Shown: positions 34,825 to 48,190 of the stretch, piece after piece | Position numbering within the stretch: the first letter of the stretch is position 1 | Layout of the letters: each line of letters starts with the position of its first letter | Source of the DNA: Tribonema minus | Taxonomy: Eukaryota > Sar > Xanthophyceae > Tribonematales > Tribonemataceae | Direction of reading: 5' to 3' | NCBI GenBank assembly: GCA_017506865.1 | Contig: JAFCMP010000024.1 | Span: 186,001 to 250,000 of the forward strand | DNA length: 64,000 nt | Notes under the pieces: generated by a model | What the model saw: the letters and a program-made list of their open reading frames with translations, nothing else | Databases searched by the model: none | What the model was told of the DNA's origin: nothing | Translations under genes and position numbers: made by a program

Positions 34825-37800
34825 ACGTATGTGCGGGAGGTCTGCATGCCCTTGGCTGGCGACGCTGCTGCCGCGGGGGGCCGCTGCGACAGCACCGCCG
34901 CGCGCGTGCCGTTAGTGATGGCAGGCTTTATTGATGAGTGGGGCTCGGCTCACCTGTGCGCGTTGTGACGTGGTGATGCCTGGCACAACCACCAGCGCGT
35001 GACTACAGTGGTTGGTCACGCGTGTGCAGTAGAGTCGCGCAATGGTCGCCGCAAAGTGGCTTTACAGCATGAGGGCGCAAGTCATTTCCTCCAACTGGCT
35101 GACATGAAGCGAGCATCCAGGTTCATGGCGAAAGCGCACTGCGCAATCGTGAAGCTCAGCGAGCCCCCCCACCCCCCCCTCTCCCCTTCTCCGCTCCGCC
35201 CCCCTAAGTGAGGCGGTGCATGCAGCATGCGTCTCATCTGTCCTGAACGTCTTCTTTGTGTGGAGATGAGCCATTCAGCCTGTGCGTTGATAGCAAAGCC
35301 GTTTCCTTCCCCATCCCGCCTCTCCCCGACACCATAATTGAGGTGATGCATGCGAAATGCAGTGCGCCGCCCGCCTGCGTTGACGCTGCGCGCTTGCAAG
35401 GAACGCACGGTGGTGGTCTATTGCAAGGGTAAGGGTTAGGGGTTAGGGTTAGGGTTAGGGTTAGGTTAGGGTTAGGGTTAGCCTGCACGAGACCTAAGCA
35501 TGCGTACAGTCAGCTGCAGTTCCGTCGTCTTGCTGACGGGTGGGCGCTTGGCGTTGATGCTATGGACACATGGTGGTGCCTGAAGCATCAGCATCAGCCA
35601 CAGGCGTCGAGAGAAGTGCAGCGCGCCTTCACCTACACGTGCTCAAGATCTTGCTTAGGCCGAGTCTTCTGCATGGCAGCAGGCTTCTCACCACCCGTTG
35701 AGCATCTTCAAGCGACATGGGGACATTCCATAAGGACGTCATGTACTTCAACTAGTACTTCAACGAGTACGACGTGCCGGGCTTGGCAGCAGGTGCTAGA
35801 AACAGATCTAATCTCCGCAATAATTGCAAATGACCTTTGAAGTGGTATGACCTAAAGCTGCCACTGACCAGCGGCACCTGACTGCAGGCTGCGACTTGTT
35901 GACTGCGAATAAATCCCATCCTGCTCAAGTGTAGGCGATGGCTGGCTACGGAATAGCCCACATCTATGGGCCTGCTGACAGAAGTCTGTAGGAAAATCTT
36001 GTGAAAGTGATTTTTTTTAAGAATGCATCAATCATGAATCGAATCAAACTATTTACTTGACAACATTTCAAAGCCACGTATCTGCCAATACTTCCGGAGA
36101 TGATCCGTTCCTCTGCTCCTCTTGTAGACCTGGCCACGGAAAGACACTAAACACAGAGCACCGACCTCAACATGAGGCAAATGGAAGCAATGTTGCCGAG
36201 GGAGATGGTTCCTCCTATGTTCTGCCTGGCTGAGACGGCAGCAACCTTATGAGGCGCAGGCGAAACCCGCTGTCAAGATCGCACCAACAACTACCACCGC
36301 ATGAGAGCACATGAATGTAATGCTATATGATGCGCTGCTCACCTATAATTGCCCAACGCCCGTTTTGCTGCTAGCCTCATGGTCCAAGGCGCCCTCGCTC
36401 ACAGCTCGGCAGCAGTAGAGCTCACGGAGAGACGAGGCACCTGCGAGCAGTGAGCGTCCGTTGATCACCGCCGTATGGAAAGCAGCAGCTGAAGCTGAGA
36501 GCTGCAATCCGAAGCACAAAGCTCTCGCCAGGATTGCACAAACTTTCTCTTGACGAGATGTTCACAAATGAAGTTGGTCCGGTTCAAGTTGACTCGCCTC
36601 CTCCCTCTGAACTGCCTACGGTAGTAGTGCCAGATGTGCTTGAGGCGTGTGCACACTGCAGCGGCGCCCGTGTCGCATGCCACGTTGCACACGCCCGCGA
36701 GCCCTAACCTAACTCTTGCTCGCCTGCTGAGGAACCAGCCCAGCAAGCTGCCCAGTCTACTATTTTGCACATGTGCAGTTAAACTCTGACTGATACAGAA
36801 CAGACACACATGCAAAACCACCATTGGGTAACATGTGGCACACCTGATCGTGCTGAGCATATGGTGTAATGAGTTTGTGCATCACATGTGACAATGGCGC
36901 ACATGCATGCCCATGCTGCGTGTTTCCTCACCGTTGTTGTCAAAGCATCTTGCAGATGTCACCATTTGATTTTAGTGGCGTCACTACTGCACAGGTAACT
37001 TGGAAGTAGATGCACCAGACTGTGACCCCGTTGCAACTGGGCGCGAATGCGCTCCCCTTTGCGTGCTGCTGGGGCACTTTCAGGAAGGCAAACATGTTGT
37101 ACGCATGGGCGAATCGGCGTTGATTCTTGCAGGCCCAGTCACGCTGGGCGCACATCGCATTGCTCAGCAACATGGTCACGTGCGGACACAGGCAAATTGC
37201 ATGAGTGCGAGGCGCGGCAGCGTCAGTAAACAGCTCGCGGGCAATGTCCATTTGTATCAAGTGATGGTGGCGCGTCCCTGTGCTTCATAATGGGCGTCCA
37301 GAGTCGGAAAGCAGGAGCGATGTGCAAGGGGATGGGCGCGCGGGGGCGGGCGAGCGGGAGGGCGCGGCGGCGCGCGGCGGCGGCGCTGCGCAACGGGCGC
37401 GCCCGCTGCAGCCACCTCTGCGGAGCGGGCGACGTGTCCCCGGCGCTGCAATCGGTGATTTTGCCCAACGAACAGGCGCGCTGCCGCCCCCCCCCTTCTC
37501 GCCCCCCCAGCCCTATAGCACCCCCCGTGATGCCGCGCGCCCACGCGCTTGTTTACAGTGCACCGATGGGTGCTACACGCCCGCAGGGCGCGTCGCGCGA
37601 AGTGCCTCGCTTTAATAAATGCGCACCCGCAGGCGTCGCGGCGCGGCGCAATCTGTGCGCGCGCTCGCAAAGCGCGCTCCACCCCCCCTCCCCCCCCCCC
37701 CTCCCCCCGCTGCCGCCGCCGCGCGTCAACAATTGCAGGCTACGAGAGCGGGCTGGACCCGAGCCGTGAGCCCGACCCCCAGTGAGCGCAGGCGGCGCGC

Positions 37801-37951
37801 GCGCGCGCAGAACTATCTTCTACAAGCGCACAAAAAGGCATCATCGGCGCGAAACACCACGGCGCGCGGGAAGACGCAGCGCCCTGTAACCGACATTGGC
37901 AACTGCACGAAGTGCGTTGCACCCAAGGGCCAGGCGGCGCTGGCGGGCTGA
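34825..37951. other. Intergenic region, tandem minus-strand genes
   Basis: Lies between the transcription-factor 3' end and the transhydrogenase start, so the transhydrogenase promoter and 5' UTR lie in its left part. TTAGGG-type repeats occupy 35427-35480. 37300-37950 is extremely GC-rich with C-runs and CpG-rich simple sequence. No ORF is convincing. Confidence 0.5.
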
Positions 37952-40900
37952 CTACGCCTGCAGCGCGGGCAGCTTGCCGTCCGCGCTGCCGCCGCCGCCG
38001 CTGCCGCCGCCGCCGCCACTGCTGCCGCCGCTGCCGGCGTCGCCCGGCGAGGGGCCCAGGATATCGGAGCCTACGCCCCAGTCGTGGAGCACGCCCATAA
38101 GCGCCTGGTCGTCTAGCAGCGCGAGCATTCCCTCTGACCCTGCGGAGTCAGGTCGCGGCAGCATGGCTGCCATGGAGGCGTCGCTGCTGCCGCCGCCGCC
38201 GCCGGCCGCAAACGCTGCCAGGGGATCGTTGCCGTCGCTCAACGCGAGCCCTGTGCAGCACAAGAGGGGTGTGTACATATGCATATATATGAGATGCACG
38301 TATGCATCACAATAAGTATGTTCTGTGAAGCATGTTGTCTATGCGTTCATGAATGAGGGAAACTGCTCAGCATGCATACATGTGAGATGTACATGCGCTA
38401 CGCACACGCACTCTGAAGTATACGGACTACATTTGCATAAAGTGCTCATGCAGAGTGGCAGTGCTCAGCGCGCAGCTGCACGCGCGCGCGCCTCACCCGC
38501 AAAAATGCCGTTGCCGTCGGTGTCCTCCAGCACGTTGCCGCCGTTTCCAAACAGCTCCATCAGCGTGCTGCTGAGCCGCCGGTGGTGCCCGCGCCCGCCG
38601 CTGCCGCCATCCGCGCTGCCGCCAGACGACGGCGGCCGCGGCGCAGCGGCGCCTGCCGCCGCCGCGTGCAGCTGTGCCGCGTACGACGAGGCGGAGTCGT
38701 TGTGCGCGGGCGCGTTTAGGTGCCCTAGATCTAGGTTGTTGTAGTTAAAGGTGTGCAGCTGCTGCTGCTGCTGTTGCCCATCCGCGCTGCCGCTGCGGGC
38801 AGGCAGCGGCAGCGGCTCCGCGGCAGCGCCGTCGTAGCTGCCGCCATTGTTGCCGCCGCCGCCGCCGCCAGCGATGCTGCTGCTCGCGCTGACGCTCTGT
38901 AGATACGCCGTCATGACTGCCTCTGCGTGCCGCCCCGCTGCGCCGGCGGCGTCCACGGCGCTGGCCGCCTGTGCAGAGCGCGGCAGTAGCAGAACGCGTC
39001 AGCGCACGTGTCGTGAGCACACCACACAGCTTCAAGAAGAGGTATAGGTATGCGCGTACAGTGCACTGAGCCTATTGGGATTGCATCATGGGTGGTATAG
39101 TCACCATCGGGGGCTGTGTCGCCGCCTACGCAGCAGCAGCGCGCCGCTGCTGCCGCAGCCGCAAGCGCCCGCGGCGCAGCGCAGGCGCTGAAGCAGACAG
39201 GGACAGCGACGCGGCGCAGCTGCTGTGCGGTCGAGCGCTGCTGCGCATAGCGCGAGGCTCGCGCGGCGACTGCGGTGTCGCAGCGCTGCCGCCCCCGTCC
39301 CTGGCCACATCTGTGTGGCGCGCCGCACGCCTCCCCCCCCCGCAAGCGGCCAAACGACTCAGCGCAGTTCTCGATGCAACGCGCGACGGCGCCGGCGCCA
39401 GGTAGCGACGCTGCACGCGGCTTGCGGTCTCCATCGCGCTTTCCACCGCCAGCGCTCTGCCAGCAAATCTGGGGGCTGAAGGACTGCTGCGCACTGCGCC
39501 GCCACCGCTGCTGCGAGGTTAATTCGTCCTTAAACGAGGCCTGTGTGTCCTGTGTGTCCCCGCTGCAGCGGTACAGACGCACAGGTGCTGCGTTCCGTAC
39601 CGACGCAGCGGTGCTGGGGTTAGGGTTAGGCGGAGCCGCGCGGCATCGCAATCACGGCCTCCAGTAGCGCACACGCCGCCGTGCATCACCGGCGCCCCCG
39701 CCTCTGACTCTCCGCATGCGCGAGGCGCGCAGCTGACGCCGCCAGAGACTGCGCCGTTCTTTTCACGACCGCGAGCTGCTGTCCGCTGCTGCTGCTGCTG
39801 CTGCTGCTGCGCATTATTCTACTGCACCGCACTGTACGCTCACCTGCGCGGCCGTCGGCGGTGCCGCCGCCGCGCCGCCGCCCGCTGGCGGCGGCAGGTG
39901 GTCAAACGCGAACGAGCCGTGCACCGAGTCCGGGCTCCCTGAGGAGCGCCGCTGCTGCTGCTGGTGCTGCTGCTGCTGCTGCGGCGGCGGCGGCATCCCC
40001 CCCGCCATCGGCGCAAACGGCGAGTGCGCGGTGGTGCCGCCGTACCGCCCCCGCGCTGCCGCCGCCTCCTGCGCCTGCGCCGCCGCCGCCGCCGCCGCGG
40101 CCGCCGCCGTCGCCGAGCCGCCGCCCGCCACCGCCGCCGCCGCTGCCGCCGCCGCCGCCGCCACAGCGCTCGCCATCGCGTCGCCGCCGTCCGGGGACAT
40201 GACCGACCTACTGCTGCCGTGCGCGGGGCTGACGTTGCCGACGGGCGATGTGCAGCGCGAGTTGCGCTGCCGCTTGGGCGTGAACGGCACGGGCGACGCC
40301 TGGTTGCCGTTGAGCAGCTGCGTGCCGCGCTCCGTGTCGTCATAGTCGGAGGCGCCAGCGACCTGCGCGGCGGTGGCGGCAGCAGCGGCGGCAGCAGCAC
40401 GCATGTTGGGAGGTGAGGGAGGCAATCACTTTGCAGTGAAGCGGCGGGCAGCAGCGCTGCGAGTGCGCGCGCCCGGCTGCGCAGCAGCGCTCAGTCAAAG
40501 AGTGACGCAGTGCTCAGCACAGCGAATGTGCGCGCGTGCCAGACGTGCAGCAGCGGTCAGCCACAGGCAGCGCTGGCGGCGCCGCCCGCGCCGCTGGTGC
40601 GGAGGGGCTCGCAATCTGCAAGTGCGAGCGGCGACGCACACGCCGCTGTCCGTCCGATGCGCCGCAGCGCGCAGCGCACTCTGCGGCAGTGGCAGCAGCG
40701 CTCCTCACCTCGCCGTGCCCCCGTCTCCCCTGCTGCTGCTGCTGGTGGTACTGCTGCTGCTGCTGCTGCTGGTGCTGATGCTGCTGCTGCTGCTGCAGGT
40801 GATGCTGGTGGTGCAGCGCCGTCTGCTGCGCGTGCGCCGGCATCTCGAACGCCGCCATCGACGACTGCGAGTACTGCCGCTGGTGCAGCCCGGGCTCGAG

Positions 40901-43900
40901 CTTGTACATGGGCTCCGGCTCCATCTTGTACAGCTGCGCGTCCGCGTCGTGCGGCGTGCGCAGCGGCGACAGCGGCGGCACCGCCGGCAGCGGCGGCAGC
41001 GCGTGCGGCGGCGACGGCAGCGGCGGCGACGGGCCCAGCGGCGGGATGGCGCCCTGGTAGAAGGAGTGCATGCCGCACTGCGTGTGGTGCCCGACCTGAG
41101 GGGGGGTGTAGGGGGCGGGTATGCAGTGCCGTCAGGTACGGTATGCGAGGGTATCTATCGATCGTCACGGGCCTTCATGACTCCTGTGCAGCCGCCAGTA
41201 CAGCGTGCGCAGCGGCGGTGGCGCCGAGGAAGCGCTGATATGCACGAACCGCGCGAGCGCGGCGCTGCGATGGCACGCCAGCGGACCCAGCGTAGGATCA
41301 CTCAGGGTCAGGTGCTTCTTGAAGCTTGAAGAGCCAGCAGGCACGCGCCTCCGATGCGCACCAGGCCCATGTGCAGGCGCGCACTGACTACCGACACGAC
41401 GCGCGCTACCGACGCGCGCCACGCCGCTACCGACGCGCGCCACGCCGCCGCCGCTGGTGCATGCTGCGCCGGACAGACGATGCAGCAAACTGCCGCCTGC
41501 GGATCAACGGCTCGTGTTGCGCTGACCCTGAGCCCAACGACGCCAAACCCTAACCCCCCTAACCCTAACCCTGACCCCAGCCCTAAAGCCAAACACCAAG
41601 CGCAAATGCGCTGCGACGCACCTTGCAGATGACGGAGCAGATGTTGGACGTGGAGCGGCACGCTTGGCCGAGGTACTGCGTATCCTAACGCTAACCCCAG
41701 CCCCAATTCTAACCCTAACTCCCTGAGCACTGCCACATATGCGCCGCCCGCACCTTGTTGGACGTGGAGCGGCACGCGTGGCCGAGGTACTGCGCGTCCT
41801 TACCCTAACTCTAACCCCAACCCTAATCCTAAATACCCTAACCCTAGCCCCCTGAGCGCTGCTGCTGCGCCGCGCCGCACCTTGCAGATGACGGAGCAGA
41901 TGTTGGACGTGGAGCGGCACGCGTGCCCGAGGTACTGCGCGGGCGGCGCGCCGGGCGCGGGCAGGCGGCACGTCCACTGCGTCGCGGCCGTCGCGTTCTG
42001 CGCGCGCTCGACCGCCGCGTGCAGCCGCGCGTACGTCGCCTCCAGCCGCAGCAGAAATGACAGCGTCGCCGCGATGAGCGCCGCGTCCCAGCTCAGCGGC
42101 AGCGCGCGCGGCGCGTCCGGGCACGCGTCGAGGACGTCGGGCACGCGGCTGAGCGCTGCCGCCGCGTCGGCGCGCCGCCCCAGCATGACGAGCAGGAAGG
42201 AGTGCAGCGCCGCGCAGAGGAGCGCGGGCAGGCCTGCGCCGGTGCCGAGCGCCGCGGAGCAGTCCGCGAGCTGCGCGCAGTAGGCGAGCGCCGGCGCGGG
42301 GCCCGCCGACGGCTCCATGAGGTCCTGCGCGCGCGCGCGTAAAGAGGGTAATTGTAGTGTTAGGGTTATTTGAGGCCGTAAGGAGGGTTATGATTAGGTG
42401 CCGAGCGCCGCGGAGCAGTCTGCGAGCGCCGGCGCCGGGCCCGCCTACGGCTCCATTAGGCCCTGCATGGGGGTGTGATGAGGGTTGGGGTTGTTACTTG
42501 GGGTTAGGGGTACACAGGGTAACTTGTGGGTTGAGAGTAGTTAGGGTGAGCTGCACGCAGTACGCGAGCGCCGGCCCGCCGACGGCTCCATGAGATCCTG
42601 TGGCCGTAACAAGCGTTAGAGTAGGGTTACGGCTAGGGTTATCTGAGTTGGGGAAGGTGCGCGTTGGGCAGGGCCTGCAGGAGGGTTGCAATCAGGGTTC
42701 ATGAGGGTCAGAGCCGCCATGTGCAGTCCACGCTGCTGTGTGACACGCGCCGTGCCGTCCGTGCGGTGCACGCAACCGTTGCCGTGTTGGCACCGCGCGC
42801 GGCCGCGCGGCGTCGCGCATCGGAGAGTCACCTCTTGCAGTCTGCGCTGCCGCGCGACGACATGGCGTACCGTCCGCGCGGCACTCAGGAGAATGGTGTG
42901 CGGCACTGTGCACGGCGCGTACGATACAATCGCTTTCCGCGCTGCACGTGATGCGCGCGATACTGTCCGCGCGCTGCACCCACATGTGCGCAAGAACGCA
43001 AGACACCGCCGTTGTACTAGCAGTTGCACGGGCGAGCTACTACGAGCTACTACACAGTGGACACGACACCACCGCATGTCCGCCAGCGCACGCGACACCC
43101 ACAGTTGCGCGCATGAGAGAGCCACTACTTGCAGTTCAGCAGCCACGCAATACGCACGCCATGCCCATGCGAGCGCTGATTGCCCCGGCGCACCTGTATG
43201 TCGGCCAGCACGCACGACACCATGTGCAGCGCGCGCAGGCGCGGCGGCAGCGCGCGCGCGTCACTACTTGAAGGTCAACAGCCATGCAATAATGCCATGC
43301 CCATGCGTGCGCGGCATCCGCGCTGCGCGCGCGCGCCGCAGCGGCGGCGCACCTGTATGTCGGCCAGCACGCACGAGACCGTGTGCAGCGCGCGCAGGCG
43401 CGGCGGCAGCGCGCGCGCGTCGCGCACGGGGCGCCCCGCCGTCTCGTAGTCCAGGTGCTCCATGCACAGCTGCAGCTCGAGCGGCGGCACGGCGCCGGCG
43501 CGGTCGAGCCCGAGGCGCGCGTGCCGCAGGTACACGCCCTTCTTGTCGTCGTCGCCGCGGTACTGCCAGTAGAAGGCGAGCATGCACAGGACGGACGCCG
43601 CCTCAGGCGACGGTGCGGAGAACAGCGCCTTGAGGTGCGCGCGCGCCGCCGCGTGGTACGCCTCCGCGACCCTGTCGCCGCGGATGAGCGCGCCGACGGC
43701 GAGCGCGCCCGCGAGCTGCGCCTGCGCGACGCTGGAGGCGACGCTCGCGGGCCCGCCGGGCGCGCGCGCGCGCGCCGCGAGCGCGTCCGCCAGCGGCAGC
43801 TCCACGCAGAACGGCAGCAGCGTGGAGACGGTGCTTAGGTACGTGCGCAGGAACACGCGCTCCAGCGCCACCTGCTCCGACGGCGCCATTGGCAGCGCGC

Positions 43901-45185
43901 CCACGCCGCCGCCGCCGCCGTGCTGCCGCGCCGCCGCCGCCGCCGCCTGCTGCTGCGCCTGCGCCTGCGCCGCGCCGGGCTCCGGCCGCAGCCGCACCGG
44001 GCTCGCGCGGCTGCGCGGCGGGTGGTGGTGCTGCTGTTGCTGCGGCGGCAGCGGCAGCGGCTGCTGCGGCTGGTGGTCATACATCCCGGGGGGCGGGGAC
44101 AGGGATGAGGTGGATTTGGGGGTGGGGGGTTGGGGGGCGGGGGGGCGCAACTGAGCGCTGCGCGCTCCCGGCGATGCAGATGACTGGCGCACGCCGCCGC
44201 CGCCGCCACCTGGTTCCTTGCCGCTGCGCGCAATCTTCGGCTTGGGCCCCGTTTTTTCTTTGTAACTGAACTTGCACTCGATGTTGCGGCGCACGCACTG
44301 CTGGCACCGGCCCCCCAGGGGCTCGGAGTCGTCCCTCTTGCACTTGATGCGCTTGGTGTGACACCAGTCGCATGCGGAGCGCAGCAGACGCGGGGACGTG
44401 CCTCCCTGCTGGCCAGGGGTGCAGCGCATGGGGAAGGGGTACGGCAGCAGTGCATGTTTGTCGGTCAGCGCCAGCATGGGACAAGAGCACGCGGCAGCAG
44501 GGTGAGCTGATAGCATATCAGTATGACACTGGGAGGAACCATGGCACTGGGTCCAAAGCACAGCGAAAATTCAAAAACGGCAGTGGTGACAGCAGCCTAG
44601 AGGCCAACGGATGCGACAGAGGTCAATGGAAATTTCCAAACTGTGATAAATGGCAAACTGCACCTCTTGCAGCATACGGTGGGCTTCACGCCTGCAGCAT
44701 TAGTCCACAGCACGCATACGCGCTGCAGGATTTGCTGTTAGGGACACGGGCACACCGCTCGCCTGATGCTCAGCTCGTCCGATACCCCCGCAACGAAGAG
44801 AGAAGCAATCGAGCAACTCTGTGGCAGAAAGTATTGGCCGTAGCGCGCGCCAGGCGCAAGCATCGAGTAAGGAGATGAACGACTAGCCGAAACACCAGTT
44901 CGCAACTAGTTTGCGTCGGTGTCGGAGCAGCACTGCGGGATACCAGCCTATGAACTCACTTTGTCATCGGCAGGGTGCTGCACGATCGGGCTCACCAAGT
45001 CCTGCCCATACATGGCAGCCGGCGCCCCTTGCGTATCTATGGCCAGGTGCTGACTCATAGACCTCACATGCTCTCCCGCCTGACCGCCGCCGGTGCCGCC
45101 TCCGCCGCTGTGGTGTGAGGCACCTTGATGCATCGACGCTTGCGCAGCCAAACAACCTCGCAGCTGGCTCACCCCCGCCCCCGAG
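37952..45185 (-). CDS. Zn(II)2Cys6 binuclear-cluster transcription factor
   Basis: Minus-strand exons: 44408-43353, 42324-41881, 41095-40709, 40362-39844, 38968-38497 and 38250-37952. A likely 5' exon ends at 44969 with K|gtgagt; its start is undetermined. Phases close (0,0,0,0,0,1). The exon at 44408 carries C-D-W-C-H-T-K-R-I-K-C, eleven residues, then C-Q-Q-C-V-R-R-N-I-E-C: C-x2-C-x6-C-x11-C-x2-C-x6-C, the Gal4-type DNA-binding cluster. A helical region follows (about 200-490 residues on), resembling the fungal middle homology region. Later exons are Q-, A-, G- and P-rich, typical of activation regions, ending D-G-K-L-P-A-L-Q-A. Nuclear and DNA-binding by inference; target genes unknown. 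If the 5' exon is wrong, translation could start at an in-frame Met between 44430 and 44561. Confidence 0.75.
41096..41880 (-). repeat. Transcription-factor intron: exon donor-edge copies fused to CCCTAA-type repeats
   Basis: The exon end (C-R-S-T-S-N-I-C-S-V-I-C-K) recurs at about 41615-41680 and 41750-41795. Each copy is followed by degenerate telomere-like repeats (41548-41590, 41690-41725, 41800-41850) and a ctgagcgctgctgctgcgcc linker. The telomere-like array is part of the tandem unit. Confidence 0.85.
42325..43350 (-). repeat. Transcription-factor intron: copies of both exon edges
   Basis: Copies of the acceptor edge (D-L-M-E-P-S-A-G-P-A) lie near 42404-42470 and 42550-42600, with TTAGGG-like runs. 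Copies of the donor edge (H-T-V-S-C-V-L-A-D-I-Q) lie near 43190-43260, 43068-43120 and 42940-42995, increasingly diverged. Confidence 0.8.
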
Positions 45186-48050
45186 GCACCATGATCACCT
45201 GCAGATTGATTTCACTGCCGCCAGGCCCAACTAGATCAGGAGAGCTTGATCTCCGCGTCGTTGCTTCGGTGCAGGACACACACACTTGGGATGTGACCCT
45301 GGCACCGACTGTGTAAATACTCGTTTCGAGCTTGAGTCAAGGCGGAAATTCAAGTGAGTCCGAGTCCCTATCCAGGAGATGTGCACGGACGTCAAGGAGT
45401 CGCTCTGACTCTGCAGATACTCGAACTCTAGCATGATGTTCATGGCTGAGCCTGACCGACGGGGCGAACACTACACATGCATCCTCATGCAGACGTACCC
45501 AATGCGCGTGATTGAGCACTGCAGCAAGGTGCTCCAGTTCTAAGCCAATGCCTGCCTCGTCCTTTAGTGTTGTGTCTTTAGTTGAAGCCTGGTGGCAATG
45601 TGCAATACTTGCAGAATGACAGCACACTAAAAACTGCGCTTACTGCATCATGATGCATCCTGCAGTCAGTGGACGCAATGTCCCTGGAAGCCATTGGCCC
45701 AGTGCCAAGCAGTGCAGCGCCGCCCCCTCTCTGCCAGCAACGTGTGCGTTGCAGGCCTACTCTAGTGAGGACAATGCAACGGGTTCTTCACACTGATGCG
45801 ACGGTTCTCGATGGAGTGGTGTCGCTTATCTGGAGCACTTTGAAGAATTCACAACTTAATTGGTGAAAGGCTGGAGTTGATACGGCTTGGGGGTAGAATG
45901 AGGACCAGTCATACCTCATAGTGAGGCCAGGTCATAGTCAGACCTGGCTGGTCATCTTAGACCTGAAATAGGTGCCTAGAGCTGCACTTGACCCCAGTTG
46001 AATCAGGTGCAAGTAGCTCAGGTCACATGCCAAAGGGCACATCAGTATAGTGTGCACAGCTTCAGAACCTAGGAACCTCTGCTGCAACAGCAGCAAGTAG
46101 CAGACAACAGCTGTACCAAGACATCCAGGCCCCGAGCCTCCTTCTCTCCGCATTGACAATAAGACATCCCCGGTGAGCTTTGCGTTTGCATCATTCAGAC
46201 ATTCAGACATCAACTTGTTCTCTGGAGCTTGTCTCCATGTTTTGCTCTTCCAGCTTGCTAGCCTGCATTTATGACAGCATCACATGGCAGCCTGTTTCAG
46301 AGTGGTTGGAGCGTGACGCGACGGCCAATGAATGTCGAGCGTTAGCAGGGGTAGTATGACTGCACATTCTGAGTCGGCTTTGGGGCATGCGCATGCTTCA
46401 TACCGTTGTCACGCTGCCACGTGTGTCACAATGATTACGTAGTCTCTCATTCCGTTGTGAGGAGGGTGCTCCGTTGACCGGCGGGTTTGTGCGCCCATGT
46501 GTTGTCGATACCTGATCTTACAACGCATCTCGGCACCAGATTGAGAACACTTGACGCACAGCTTTCGCAAGCTGACCAATGGTAGGGATGGCGCATCGTG
46601 GAGAGCTTGTGCACTGCCGTGGCGTGTATTGCCATGTGCTGTTCTGCTGAAAGTACCCTGAGCGAGAATTAATAAAAAGTACACTATGTCGGAAATGACG
46701 ACTCAGCTAGAGCTCTATGACAAGATGCCAAGCCAGGTAGCAAGGCAGCAGGGAGGAAGAGAGACTCCGGCTGTAGGACCGTGCTAAGGCGAAGTGAATA
46801 TTGAGTGTAATGTCGAGGTCGTGAATAGAGCTGGCACGATAGAGCCAGCTATGTAGTGAGCAGTCCAAGCGACGAGTCTTATGCTTGTCATGAGAAGGTG
46901 CAACCTGCTCGTGCAACCTGCTCAAGTAAGGGGCCAGCTAAGCCAGTCACGCCTCTGCCGTTACATGTCCTTGCAGTTACACGACTCTGCAGTTACATGA
47001 GAGCATGATATTCCGACACACTACACTAAAGGGTTAGCAGAGGATCATGGCGCAGGCTGATGTTATGTTCCCTCTGACCATCACATATCGGTGACCAAGA
47101 GAGACGGGTACTCGCAACAGTTGGCGGTCCCTATGTCCGCATGTTCTGGATCACCTGCTGATTCGTGAGCAGCCGTGACAGCAAGCTCAGCGCATGGGTC
47201 ACGACCAGGAAAATATCAGTAGTGCTTGACGGCACAGCCTCTCAGTGTCAACTCAGTGGAACGCCGTTCGTGTGACTGCAGCTGATGCTTTAGACCACCG
47301 AGATGCATTGTATCGACAACTTCTGGCGCACAGTACTGACAAGCAGCCGAGAGCTAGGAATACTCCAAATCCTTTAACGAATGTCGTTGGTGTCATTCGA
47401 CGGCACCCACTCAGCCAAAACATGACGCAACGCGGGCGTGTGAAGGTCTGCTACGCCTCTGCATTGTGTGCTGGACTCCGAAGTCGCAAGCATAGCTGTA
47501 CATGCAGCAGCAAAGCAGCACACACAGCATCTTGAAAATCAACTCCAGTCGTATTGATTGTATTGAAAGCGCTGAGCGCTGTGCGTGGCAGCTTTGAGGA
47601 GCTGCCCTCCGGCTGATGCCAGCACAAACACAGTGCTCTTATATGTATAGGTCAAAACTTTATTGTTGTAGATGTGCCTCCACACAGTTTCTTGGCTGGA
47701 TGTCTGTGATGACACACTGGAGCTTGCAGTCCTGCTTATTCTAGTGCTGCGAAGTTTATCTAGCTTACAAGATGTGTGCCAGAAGGGCAGAGCAAAGTAC
47801 AGTATCAAGTGCCTATGCGCTGGGCGGCAATGCCGTGCCCAATGGTGGCAACCAACGCGGGTGATTGATTCGTTGTTGCTGGGCATTTAGGTCACCTGCC
47901 TCGCGAGGCAATGTATGCTGATACTGCGGGTCGAGTGGCCGATGATGCCGATGTCGCTCTTGTCGCTGGCGCTTGCAGTTGTGAGGCGGCCCTTGCTGCC
48001 AGAGAGTAGGCGCCGCCACATCTGGCCATGCAAGCGTCGGCGCCATCTCA
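45186..48050. other. Stretch without a supported gene
   Basis: AT-richer sequence upstream of the transcription factor. It may hold further 5' exons and its promoter. One inverted copy of the dispersed repeat is at 46656-46683. ORFs are short and lack coding character. Confidence 0.4.
46656..46683 (-). repeat. Dispersed repeat, copy D (partial, inverted)
   Basis: The reverse complement reads ACTTTTTATTAATTCTCGCT CAGGG, matching the first half of block 1 at 4311-4353, including its preceding gtac. Confidence 0.5.
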
Positions 48051-48059
48051 TCGTGTACT

Positions 48060-48190
48060 TGAGGAGGCAACCAATGTGCCGAGCGCTGCTGTGCCGCTGG
48101 CATTGAGGCAGGCTGTCCAGTTGACTGGAGGAGATGCATCTCTGCCAGCTTGGCGAAAGCCATAAACGTAGAGGTGGCGGGCGGGCACGA
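48060..48190 (-). pseudogene. Diverged paralogous fragment of the 48.7-kb gene on the opposite strand
   Basis: Minus-strand translation gives P-P-A-T-S-T-F-M-A-F-A-K-L-A-E-M-H-L-L followed by a P/A/Q-rich stretch. The plus-strand protein at 48811-48900 reads P-T-A-T-A-T-F-M-A-F-R-T-L-A-E-Q-H-L-L. Many nucleotide differences are synonymous, so the two copies diverged while coding. The minus frame stays open from 48295 to 47813 but loses similarity after about 40 residues, so it may be a fragment or an exon of a second divergent gene. Confidence 0.5.

Noticed and set aside
39964..41329. Long plus-strand ORFs rich in R, A and L
   Set aside because: Antisense to polyQ/polyA exons of the transcription factor; no recognisable protein.
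42686..43633. 315-codon plus-strand ORF, R/A/C/T-rich
   Set aside because: It lies antisense to the Zn2Cys6 factor exon and its edge copies; composition is that of a GC-rich shadow frame.
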